From Perkinsus marinus ATCC 50983 (lineage: Eukaryota > Perkinsozoa > Perkinsida > Perkinsidae), in the NCBI RefSeq assembly GCF_000006405.1, contig NW_003201716.1, positions 1 through 34,466 on the forward strand: a DNA stretch of 34,466 bases. The letters are read 5' to 3'. Below, piece after piece: positions 10,656 to 19,478 of this stretch (the first letter of the stretch is position 1; every line of letters begins with the position of its first letter). Made by a program: the position numbers and the translations under genes. The notes under the pieces were generated by a model. It was not told where the DNA came from and did not search any database. It was given only the letters and a program-made list of their open reading frames with translations.

Positions 10656-11175
10656 ATGAGAAACTACGTGAAGGAAATGGGAGGGTATAAGGTAACACTA
10701 CAGGCACTGAGTTTAGGGAAGAAAGTAGCGTACAGTTTTAACGTGTACATCTGTATGTAGTTGCGAAGCGAGCGGAGTATATACCGCAACAACAGGCACT
10801 TTCGTGTTGTGCGTGCGTGCAGAATTACTCCGACTTGACTACCAAGTGTGGAACGCCACCAGATAGATCAAACGACTCCTCTATACGCCGAGGTTTGCGC
10901 AAGAATCTAAAAGCTCGATTACGTGAACAGCTCGGAGAGATATACACGAAAAGGTGACGGAAAAACGTCCAATCCGGGGATCGAACCGGGGACACCTAAA
11001 CGACCTACACCACTTCGAAGACCTAGTAAGATATTCGAGTTCGGGAAACGAGTCGCGACTATCTAATGTATGTGTGGATAGTGTGGCAAAATCTACCCTC
11101 CTAACAGACTCTGTAGATGTTGAACAGTCATTTGAGCTGTATATACCCTATCGTCAGCCACAGCAGTCAATCTAG
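10656..11175 (+). CDS. Small unrecognised protein of 103 residues, three exons
   Basis: Function not recognised. Exons 10656-10691, 10823-10953 and 11031-11175 join in phase and end with TAG. The product is basic in the middle (RRGLRKNLKARLREQLGE) and polar at the C terminus. The 131-nt first intron has a good acceptor (GCGTGCAG). The second intron, 10954-11030, carries an antisense tRNA-like T-arm. The gene is divergent from the 239-aa protein gene, with the two ATG codons almost touching. The open frames and paired splice sites make it likely to be real, but no homology is visible. Confidence 0.45.
10954..11030 (+). other. Intron resembling an antisense tRNA 3' half
   Basis: A GTGA donor, five A's at 10961-10965, then GGATCGAACC at 10978-10987. 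Its complement reads as a T-loop/B-box, an acceptor-like stretch and a T5 Pol III terminator. The polarity is antisense to the host gene. Confidence 0.55.
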
Positions 11176-11455
11176 ATGTTGTACGGCTTGCAGCTGACTC
11201 TAGTCACGATTGTGGAAGGAGGCTACTACTGCTGTAAGAAGCATTCTAACCACACAACGCCCAAAGAAGTCATCGCTGAATCTAATGAAGATAATCCATA
11301 ACAGAGTCGGTATGAAATCCTCCTTGCCTCAATAGTGGAGCCGTTGTTGTTGCCCAAGACAACCGAAAATCAGTCTTGGTATTGCCTCGATATCAGTGGC
11401 GTCGTAATCTTCCCATACTCCTCGAACTAGTATCACTTCCGCAGTCCCATCATTG

Positions 11456-11635
11456 TTATATGCTGTAATCAGGCATTAGTTGAGCATTATATCTCTGTGT
11501 GCACCATTGTGATCTCCTCACCTATTCAGTGTAAGTAACTGAGAACGGTTATCCTTGCACTCTTCAAGTTATATGTGCCCTTTAGCTGATAGTTTTAGAT
11601 ATAATGCTCAACTAATGCCTGATCACAGCATATAA
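11456..11635. mobile_element. MITE-like 180-bp element with 39-bp terminal inverted repeats
   Basis: The arms 11456-11494 and 11597-11635 are reverse complements over 39 bp with one mismatch, around a 102-nt unique centre. The core of the left arm is CAGGCATTAGTTGAGCATTA. The size, TIRs and lack of coding capacity fit a non-autonomous DNA transposon or a long foldback structure. I could not define a target-site duplication; TATA lies at both outer edges. Confidence 0.6.
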
Positions 11636-11689
11636 TATCCAAGACCTCTTGCTCACCTGCATTTTGTACATTTTCTCACCAGCTGTGTG

Positions 11690-11870
11690 GTGGAAAAATA
11701 TGCACATTGTCAAATACATGTGTTGGTAAGAATCTGAAAATTCTGGGAGGAAATTTTGGAGAGATTCCTATCACTTCTACCCAAAGTCGTGTGTAAATTT
11801 CGAACTCTAGCCTCGGGAACTCCCAAGCTCAGCTGAGGAAAGCGAACATACATTCCAGAAAGGACACATG
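11690..11870 (+). repeat. Dispersed AT-rich repeat
   Basis: Carries AAAAATATGCACATTGTC, ACATGTGTTGGTAAGAATC, AAATTCTGGGAGGAAATTTT and then AGCTCAGCTGAGGAAAGCG, the same order of blocks as the other copies. It lies in a stretch (11.2-12.0 kb) with no resolved gene. Confidence 0.6.
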
Positions 11871-12045
11871 ATGTGTCACACATCGACACCTCGATAGTCT
11901 CAAATAGCGTCCTGAGATATCGATGATTATGATGATATCACTCGATCTCCCTACTCTCCATCATCATTGCATACCAAAACTTCCCATTCCTCCCAATACT
12001 CAACAGGTCAACTGCATACATCACCAACACGGACAACATGAACAT

Positions 12046-12234
12046 CTACATCACAGCGCTACGCCGTCTCTGGTGGGCCGGGAAAGGGTGGAAGGGCACC
12101 ACCCTCGGTATCATAACTATGTCCTTCCTCTCACCACCCTTCTTCGTTCCAACAACCTTCGTTAACTCGGTCAATATCTTCTTATCTTCCTTTACGAGGA
12201 TAGTTTGTTCATTTTCATCATCAACATCATAATC
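12046..12234 (-). CDS. C-terminal exon of an unrecognised protein
   Basis: A 63-codon open exon with an acceptor at 12235 (ATTTATAG on the minus strand) and a stop at 12046-12048. It encodes an acidic start (DYDVDDENEQ), then a Lys-rich segment (KEDKKILTELTKVVGTKKGG) and a Pro/Arg tail. A possible upstream exon near 12270-12310 joins in phase, but I could not build the rest. No family recognised. Confidence 0.4.
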   Translation of the reverse strand, partial: DYDVDDENEQTILVKEDKKILTELTKVVGTKKGGERKDIVMIPRVVPFHPFPAHQRRRSAVM

Positions 12235-12731
12235 CTATAAATAAACAAAGTCGTGAATATTCTGATACACTCGACGTGAATGTATTCGTTGTAGGGAAAT
12301 GTCGCCAGACGTCAAGTCTTACGCCACAGGCATACGTGTAAGAGACTTTTAATAAACAAAAGCATCAATAGTCTTTAACTGCAATTCTACTTTTGCAGGG
12401 AGAGGTTATTGACTCAAGCGTAAAAAAGAACTCATCACCATATCTTCGAAGACGTGTACACTTTACAACTCCTTCGAATCGAGGACACCCAACCGATCAA
12501 ACTCGAGCTAAGACTATATATTCCTAATGCCTCAATACGGTAATGAGTAAATGACAATGAACTTGTCATACGCACATACATAACAACTCACAAGCGCTCG
12601 CCGTTAATTCTCCTACCAGAGGCAACAACGATACACTAGAAACTTAACCAAGACTTCTATCTCTGCATCGACTGTGCTCTATTGAGTAGTAGTAGCAAAG
12701 TCGAACAATTACCAACAAACAATTTACAATT
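12235..12731. other. Poorly resolved region
   Basis: About 500 bases that may hold upstream exons or the promoter of the gene ending at 12046. I see no repeat, RNA gene or convincing exon beyond the possible one near 12270-12310. Confidence 0.35.
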
Positions 12732-15559
12732 TCACCCAGAATTGAGCTTCCTTACTGCATAGTAGACTGGAGTGAGCGTGAGTACTTCCACCAGAGCTCT
12801 GCAGCTCCTCTCAGTAGCCCCGTACTGGACCATGTACATCATCATACGACCATTTATACTCTCGCCTCCTATCCCAGCACCTATAGCACCACGATAAAGC
12901 TTCTCGAATACCATAACTTGCCCTACTTATCGGAGTGAACATCATCTTCTCGCCACTCTCCGACTCGAACGGTATACAAGCTCGAGGGCTTACATCAACT
13001 CCTGTCATCCATTTAACGGGTACTCCTTGCCTGGTGAAGAAATCCTACCAAAAATAATAATAATAATAATCATACCACTCTTCGAGAACATCACAATGCA
13101 CTTACATAACCAATAGTTTGCAAGTTTAGTGGAGGCAGTCTTGTGTAGTTCACCAGGGGCGTCTCCACAACGGCATTCTCCTCAGCTTCACTTATGGAAG
13201 TCCAAGAAGAACCAGGGGCGAGCGAATATCGTACAGCAGGACCAGACGCGCTATCGTCAATAACAGCATTCGGGGATTCACCACGACCATCACCATCATC
13301 AGCAGGGGGAGAGCCTGGAGACGGAGGACTAGACTGCTGTACGGTGCCTTCACCAGGTAGAGCCTCCTGGAAGACGGCAAGCATACTACAAGGACATCAA
13401 GTGAGGAGACCAACCTCAAACCACCAGGGATCAGTAAGAGCCTTGTACCCCTCAGCCCGGGACTGCAGTACGTGGGAATCAGCAGGTGTGGTCGTTTCGA
13501 CCGACTTCTTCCCCTTTTTCTCCACACTTCGAGTGTTCTACATCATACCACAAATCTTTGAATCTATACACAATTGCACCAACTCACCCTATATTCCTCC
13601 TCCAGCATAAGAGCATGGGCAACGAAAGCCCCATAGGCCTCTTCACTGCGATCGTACACGAACTCGATAGTGATGTCCGTTCTCAGGGGACGTATGAGGC
13701 TACGGGCTTCCATCCTTATAGTAGGAAGACCACTTTCAGAGTCGATGAACGCCCGAGGCATCCCACTGAGCCTAACCTTGCATACTGATATCTACTATAG
13801 AAAAATAACCGCGAATTCCACGGCAGTAGATTCTTACGTAGTGTGTTCGACTGTCCCTCAACTTCTTGAGCCCGCACAACTTCTGTATTCTACTTACCTG
13901 ATATGCACGTTGTTGGCAACAATATGAAAATTCTTAGAAACAATAATTTATTCGTTTCTATATACTTTCACCAGCGAGCTTGAAAGTTAACCTTCGCACT
14001 GTAGTAAAGCTTATACTACATATCATCGCGAGTTCTGTTTATTTGTTCCAATGGTTATTAAGGCTGTTGATGATGAACAATTCACTTGTAACTCGTATAA
14101 TCTACGATGTCAGATTTCGTGTATAATTCTGTTTCCACAAAAGAAGCTCAGCTGTTGAGGAAAGCAATGAATTGCAACATAACATGCTCACCTCCTCTGC
14201 TCCTTCCCCATCCATTGTATACGGCGAACTCGGTACTTCCAACTACCACACCAATTCCTAATCCAATAACCACAGCCGAATAACCACTCACCGAATAGCT
14301 AAGGCCGCCCCCTATCGCCAAGGGAGCCCAACTATTAAAGGTGTAGCTTGTCGGTTTGGTCGACGTCCTCATACTAGGTAGCCTCGCCGTTTTGACGAGA
14401 CTCTTCAACTCCTTGAAAGTTAGAGGCTTCTCTTTGATGGTCACAGTCCTCTGGATGAAGTGCGAATGCCATGTCCCGTTGGCACTTGGTGTGAAGGGAC
14501 GAATCGCGGGTAGCCCTTCCTCCTGAAGATCCACACTGAATAATGCCAGCACAAACGCCAACCTACTCCTCCTGTTGTTGCTCCAACGAGATCAGCAACG
14601 CTTCTACTCTGACAGGAAGGACTGACTCGATAATATATAAGATCCAACTCACCCTCGACCCCATAGAGTGTATGCTCACTTCACTGCCCGGCTTCTGATT
14701 TAACATAGGCGTCTCCTGAGAGTAGTCTTGGAGGAATTCACATTCGCTCTCTTCAGCCGATTCCTTCACCAGTTATAGGAAATTCATACAAATTCGGCTA
14801 GGAGTGTACGTAAGCCCATGAAAAAATTTTGCAGAATTTCCATATTGTCACCAACATATGTGATTGACCACGTTCATGTTCCTCAGAATTTTCATATTGT
14901 CATCACCAACACATATGCATATCTTCCCCCACAGTCAACAGACAGGCCTCGAGAGCTCACCTCGGTCATCTCTCGATCGTTGAGATCATCGCGACCCTAC
15001 AGGAGACAATGAGGTCCTTTTCCCAATCGTGTTCGCTTTCCCCAGCTGAACCCAGAAATTACCTCACTAACTATACAAGTTCACCAGTGAGAATTCCTCA
15101 AAATTTCCGCAAAATTCACCTACGCATGCAGCTGCTAACCATGTACATATTTTCCCACCCCGCTCTTCCCAACCGAGAACTCACCGCTTCATCTCCTCCA
15201 CTCACAGATGCCCTCTCCTGCACTTCACCCTTTGCAGAGTGCTAACAAGAGCCTTCACATAACGATATCAATGCCCACCTACATCAACGTCATGTTGATC
15301 ATCCGAGTCATCCGCTGAGTCGCCGTACGACTCGTAGGAGCCCACACTGGCCTCACCCTGGCGAAGGACCTGATAACGACGACGACAACAATACTACTCA
15401 CATACTAATGAGGCTGTTACCACTGCTAGGAGAAGGAGGGAGACGAGGCTCAAGAATCCATGCATAGTTCAAGTCACTGACCATCACCACACTGTGCCCC
15501 AGTATTGACCAACCCAACAAGGCGAGTAATTCATAATAGAAATCGTCCTTCCACGTCAT
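12732..15559 (-). CDS. Large multi-exon membrane protein, unrecognised
   Basis: Function not recognised. Firm exons include one starting at the ATG 15557-15559 (MTWKDDFYYELLALLGW), short acidic exons between about 15.0 and 15.3 kb, 14192 to about 14480, 13588 to about 13775, 13415-13504, 13106-13366 and 12732-13044 (the last probably split by a 31-nt intron). Hydrophobic segments near 15.5 kb and near 14.25 kb (YSAVVIGLGIGVVVGSTEF) suggest two or more membrane spans. Between them is an acidic, Ser-rich region. Introns around 13.9-14.1 and 14.7-15.2 kb carry copies of the dispersed repeat. The start lies 4 bp after the ADA2 stop; a possible 49-nt intron would instead splice ADA2 into this gene in phase. 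Exon joins near 14.5 kb are not resolved. Confidence 0.5.
13895..14175. repeat. Dispersed AT-rich repeat in an intron
   Basis: Shows GATATGCACGTTGTTGG, CAACAATATGAAAATTCTTA and, further right, AAGCTCAGCTGTTGAGGAAA. It lies between two exons of the large membrane-protein gene. It is more diverged than other copies. Confidence 0.5.
14775..14945 (-). repeat. Dispersed AT-rich repeat, duplicated core
   Basis: Two adjacent copies of the core on the plus strand: CATATTGTCACCAACATATG at about 14840-14860, and TTTTCATATTGTCATCACCA followed by CACATATGCATATCTTCCCC. They lie within an intron of the membrane-protein gene, in gene-sense orientation. Confidence 0.6.
15025..15165 (-). repeat. Dispersed AT-rich repeat in an intron
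   Basis: Contains CCTCAAAATTTCCGCAAAAT and AACCATGTACATATTTTCCC, the antisense form of the family core. It lies in the next intron of the same gene. Confidence 0.55.
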
Positions 15560-15563
15560 CCTC

Positions 15564-18111
15564 TCAGCCGCCTGCAGTAGCCGCTGGGGACGCTCGCTCG
15601 GGGTTCCGAGGGGCCATAACGTGAGCGTTCTCTCCTGCATCTTCCAGTTCGAATTTGAATGTACGACTAAGAGGCTCGGCTCGAGAGATCTTCAGCACCT
15701 ACACCACCAAAGCTGTCTCTCGAAAGGAGGCAACTGCAAACGCTCACCAATTGAGCTCCTCCTCCTCCTCCTCCGGCCGTGCCCTTCAGGGCTTCGCGTA
15801 CGAGTGCATCCCGGACTAGTGCGAAGTGATGTGGTGATACATCAACCTCTTCACACCACGCAAGTTCCTGCTCGCCTAGATTCTTGACACACTCGGATTT
15901 CACCTGTCAATGAGGTGCCGGGTTCGATCCCTGGTGAGGGTATTTTTTCTCACAATATCCTTATTGACTCGTCGCTTCCTAAGAACATGTTTCCTCATCC
16001 ATGCATCTGGTATGGTGCCTTGACGTGCTGGTGCATCGATAGAGGCCGTCTCCTCCGACTTGATCCCTTCCAGCTCCTCTAGCCTGTGTTCGATCCTCTG
16101 TTCCTCCAACAGTAACTGCTCGATAATTGACAACGGGCCGGTAGCATAAAATTCCCCGAACTCCTTTCGAGCCAACACTCCTTAATAATTGACAACGTGC
16201 CGGTTGCATAAAATTCCCCGAACTCCTTTCGAGCCAACACTCCTTAATAATTGACAACGTGCCGGTTGCATAAAATTCTCCAAACTCCTTCCAAGCCAAC
16301 ACTCCTTAATAATTGACAACGGGCCGGTTGCATAAAATTCCCCAAACTCCTTCCGAGCCAACACTCCTCAATAATTGACAACGGGCCGGTTGCATAAAAT
16401 TCCCCGAGCTCCTTCCGAGCCAACCCTCCTCAATAATTGATAACGGGCCGGTAGCATAAAATTCCCCAAACTCCTTCCGAGCCAACACTCCTTGATAATT
16501 GACAACGTGCCGGTTGCATAAAATTCCCCGAGCCGAATCTACCACCACTTACTTGTTTGAACTCCTCACAGTCGTCCTTTGAATCAAAAAACCTTTCCAC
16601 AGGTCGGAGAAGTCGACTCAAGATTTGCCCTAAGCCACATACATTCTCATCACAAGTCACCACACTACCAACACACCTGCACGCGTATGTGCATTCACAG
16701 GAGGGGGTGCAGGAACTCCCCCACCCCCCGCTGATGCACTGCACGGCGGCTGTTGCAGAACCATCTGTCGAGCCACAACATAACGCTTCATTTCCTCACG
16801 AAGGGACAACCGCGCGTTGTAGGCCAACAGGACATCTGCCAGCACTCGTCAACGACGACTTTTCCAACACCGTCCTCACCAGCCTTGATTTTGGTGTCCT
16901 CGGGTCGATCTGAGGGGTTGAACTCCATATCTGCGAGAAGGAGTTCCGCGCAGTCATCGTAGTCCACTTCGAAGTCCCCTCTTCTTGGCGTATAGCCTGG
17001 TATGAACCTGTTGACGATCACTGTTGGAGAAGGAATATATCCTCCCTTTCCTCGGCTGAGCTCAGAAGTTTCCAAAGCTTAGTATAGGAGTTTATATACG
17101 AAGTGCCGAAATTTCCCCACAAATTTCATATTGTCACCAACAGTTGCATATTTCCCCGTACTGCGAGTCGTCATGAAGACCCCAGAAATTTCCACCGGCA
17201 AACTTACTTATCAACATCACTAGAGGCTGCTGCAGCAACGCTTCTTTTCCTCTTGCCCAGGACCGAGTCCACCACCTGTTTTGCATCTCAAAAGATTCCC
17301 GCACTATGAAGGATATTCCTCACCGGACCATCGTGGTCAGCCATGGGGTTCATCACAGAGCAGTGCCCATCAGCCTCGAGAACCTGCCCAGCTATGGAGT
17401 CGTTGGAGGCAGCCTTCCTAGTCGACGGGGATGCTTCCCACGCAGAGTACCTGCATGAGGACGGTCGATGAAAGGGCTGGAAAAATTGAAGGTGTTACAG
17501 TTGCATAAACCGTGATCGACATTGTGCTGGAGTGATCTCCTTTTCCGAGTCCGCTCCAGCTTGCCGCATGCGTGCCAACACATCGTCCCATGACCCAACG
17601 CCAACCTAGCCAAGGTCTGATGTGCTCAAGGTGTGGTATGAGTAGTTCACCTTTGCCACGGCGTCTAGCAAGGCCAGTGTATCCACGACTGTCCATGGGG
17701 ATGATTCATCGGACGAGGGATCGACTTGGGTGGTATCTTAGATGTGTGAATACTAAGCAGCGAAGGGGAAGCTACTGCAACTACCACCTCGTAAAGGCTG
17801 TGAGTCTCGAGATGTTACAAAGTTAAGCGGAGGTATCACACAATATGGATCTTGCTGGTGGGCGTCTGAGGAGACTGTCATCCGAAAGGTCCATGGTTCG
17901 ATCCCGGGCCCCTCCCCCTCACCTGATGTTGCGAAGCACGTCCCACAGTAGTCCTTGTCACTGCATCTGATGTGGCCTTCGTCCTTCAGTAAAGATACAC
18001 CACAATTAGAGCACGTCGTGCCTGAGGAACGTCGAGGCTCTTCCCTTCCTATGGGTTGGGAAGCGCCTTACGAAAGTTGCCTCCTTTTTCTTGAAGTTTT
18101 AACGCTGACAT
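15564..18111 (-). CDS. ADA2: Transcriptional adaptor ADA2 (SAGA-type), 13 exons, 476 residues
   Basis: Nuclear adaptor that couples the GCN5 acetyltransferase to chromatin. Exons: 18072-18111, 17923-18021, 17788-17874, 17651-17736, 17499-17605, 17324-17450, 17208-17275, 16880-17007, 16677-16835, 16553-16629, 15954-16115, 15748-15903, 15564-15698; every join keeps phase. Domains in order: a ZZ zinc finger (TTCSNCG...IRCSDKDYCGTCF, then DPYCVIPPLNF, residues about 15-70); a SANT domain (W90 to about 139, VGVGSWDDVLARM); the diagnostic ADA2 block (GYTPRRGDFEVDYDDCAELL, about 208-250, then YNARLSLREEMKRYVVARQ); LLRPVERFFDSKDDCEEF then EEQRIEHRLEELEG; and a SWIRM-like C terminus (about 381-432). 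Ten introns are 44-51 nt; the others are 198-437 nt or hold repeats. The last exon is the weakest part: a 49-nt intron could instead lead into the following gene. Confidence 0.87.
15904..15953 (-). other. 50-nt ADA2 intron resembling an antisense tRNA 3' half
   Basis: On the plus strand it reads as a T-arm (loop GGTTCGATCC at 15921-15930 with a 5-bp stem containing one G-T pair), a seven-base acceptor-like strand, one base and a T6 run at 15943-15948. No matching 5' acceptor or D-arm was found upstream, so it is not a complete tRNA gene. Confidence 0.65.
16122..16532. repeat. 62-bp minisatellite, 6.6 copies, filling an ADA2 intron
   Basis: Units start at 16122, 16184, 16246, 16308, 16370, 16432 and 16494, exactly 62 bp apart; the last is cut after 39 bp. 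Each begins (A/G)ATAATTGACAACG. Copies differ at only a few positions. The array occupies 411 of the 437 bases of the intron 16116-16552 between LLRPVERF and EEQRIEH exons of ADA2. Because 62 is not a multiple of three, it gives overlapping spurious frames. Confidence 0.95.
17040..17165 (-). repeat. Dispersed AT-rich repeat in an ADA2 intron
   Basis: In gene sense it reads GGGGAAATATGCAACTG, TTGGTGACAATATGAAATTT and then GAGCTCAGCCGAGGAAAGG. It makes up most of the 200-nt intron 17008-17207, while neighbouring introns are 44-51 nt. Confidence 0.65.
17875..17922 (-). other. 48-nt ADA2 intron resembling an antisense tRNA 3' half
   Basis: Intron within the ZZ finger. The plus strand carries GGTTCGATCC at 17896-17905 with a GGGCCCC-rich acceptor-like flank. 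There is no T-run here. The gene-sense order, GTGAG donor then GATCGAACC then a GACAG acceptor, matches the intron at 15904-15953. Confidence 0.6.
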
Positions 18112-18370
18112 CCTGATGCAAAAATTGGCAAATGAGTTTTCCGCTGAATGGAAGTCGTTTTATTGAGCATGTCTACTGTTTTTCGCCCTGGAAAGTGACT
18201 CGCGCGAAAATGAGTACAGTTTCGTGCGCTATCCAAATTCAGTGATATACGCCAAGATCGTGTAAGCTGCCCTCCGCCACCCCCTTGCCATTCGTGTGTA
18301 TGCGTATGGTTTTCTGTACGGCTGTATGCGACTTTTCCCCTTTAAAACGCACACTATCCAACTACTGTGA

Positions 18371-18666
18371 TTGCGAGAAGGCTCAACAGCTATTCTCACC
18401 AAGACAAAGTTCGATTTCACAAAGGGCAAAATAAAGGAGGAAACTGAGTATGTGGTGCCGAAAGGAGGTCATTCGTACGAAGGTAGATCGTGGAATGTAT
18501 TCCTATATACGAAGGAGGAATACATCGTGGAAATCTTAACCATAGTGCTATTGACGATGGCGCAAACACTTGGGCGCACACTCTCAACTTTCCTTATGGC
18601 GACTTATTCTTCTGCGGAGCAACTCCGCAGTAGAGTGAGTGAAAAATTCGCCCACTACTCGCAAAC
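18371..18666 (+). CDS. Possible exon of an unrecognised plus-strand gene
   Basis: An open frame of about 98 codons with no ATG at its beginning (first ATG at 18557), ending at a GTGAG donor at 18667. The translation is mixed (KIKEETEYVVPKGGHSYEG, then TIVLLTMAQTLGRTL) and resembles no family I know. Downstream exons were not resolved. It would be divergent from ADA2. Confidence 0.3.
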
Positions 18667-18735
18667 GTGAGTTAGTAGGATTCGAACTCGGGTGTTCCGC
18701 GAGCCAAACGAGACTACTAACCATTACGCCAAAAG
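18667..18735 (-). other. tRNA-like sequence with A and B boxes, possibly inside an intron
   Basis: On the minus strand it shows TGGCGTAATGG (A box) and, about 34 bases on, AGTTCGAATCC (B box; complement at 18678-18687), with a TTTGGCT anticodon-like loop that would read TGG (Pro). The D-stem and acceptor do not pair, so it is a tRNA pseudogene or SINE head. On the plus strand it begins with GTGAG at the end of an open exon. Confidence 0.55.
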
Positions 18736-19478
18736 ACATCTTCGTGAACCCACTTGGTGAGGGGGCCATTTCCCCGTCAACTTCAGTGGCGGAGTGGGGA
18801 GGGTCCCACGCAGCCTTATTCTGCACCGCGCCGCGAGCAACGTATTCCGAACCGCTGCATAATATCCCGATTACGTCAACGGGCCGTACAAGGTGCTTCA
18901 TTTTCGGGTATTGTGTACAGCACTGCGTGATACACACAACACACTGACAGGTGCCTACATGCTCACCAGCCGTGCCCATATATCCTATGCTACTGTTTAG
19001 ACAACGGAAGACCGTCAGCTGGAATCGATTACTGAGGCGCGCGCCCCTGCCTCTATCAGGGTGCCTTCCTGCCCTGGATGTAGGCCTATCATCATTTCTT
19101 TATCACATCCTGTGACATAGAACATACTCAACGGAGGTCTCTATTCCATTTTGCGTATAACAGTCTGTAACTGTCTGATTCATGTACTGTATACAACTCA
19201 CCTACCACATTTTCTTATAACTTAACACTTATACTCGATGGTCTTGTGTTCCAGTGCAGTCAGTGCCAAAACAGGAGAGAGTAGGGGAGCAAACTGCTCC
19301 TCTTGCCGAGCTGGGTCTGCCCTTCAACTCCTCCCTCTATTGCACTCTCTTCCCCCACGGGAGACGAACAGGCTGACCTCACGGAATTCTACCTTTTCAG
19401 TACCTTCTTATTATCACTATAATGATTACCTCCTGATTCTCCAGCTTATCCCTATCTGAAGGTTATAATCCACACCAT
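18736..19478. other. Non-coding stretch between host genes and the element
   Basis: About 740 bases with no phase-consistent exons and no repeats that I can see. It marks the change from intron-dense genes on the left to the intron-poor minus-strand block on the right; a left end of the transposon could lie here. Confidence 0.35.

Noticed and set aside
15881-15953. Functional tRNA gene on the plus strand
   Set aside because: The T-arm, acceptor strand and T-run look right, but no pairing 5' acceptor or D-arm exists and the sequence coincides with a coding-phase intron.
16182-16548. Minus-strand frames rich in EFGEFYATGPLSII-like repeats
   Set aside because: They come from the 62-bp minisatellite, which is not a multiple of three and lies in an ADA2 intron.
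17850-17922. Functional tRNA-Asp gene (CTGTCAT loop)
   Set aside because: The anticodon stem and acceptor do not pair; most of the T-half is an ADA2 intron and the rest encodes part of the ZZ finger.
18612-18630. Hairpin CTGCGGAG-loop-CTCCGCAG as a transposon end
   Set aside because: It falls inside an open plus-strand frame, is only 8 bp, and has no CTRR or target-site context.
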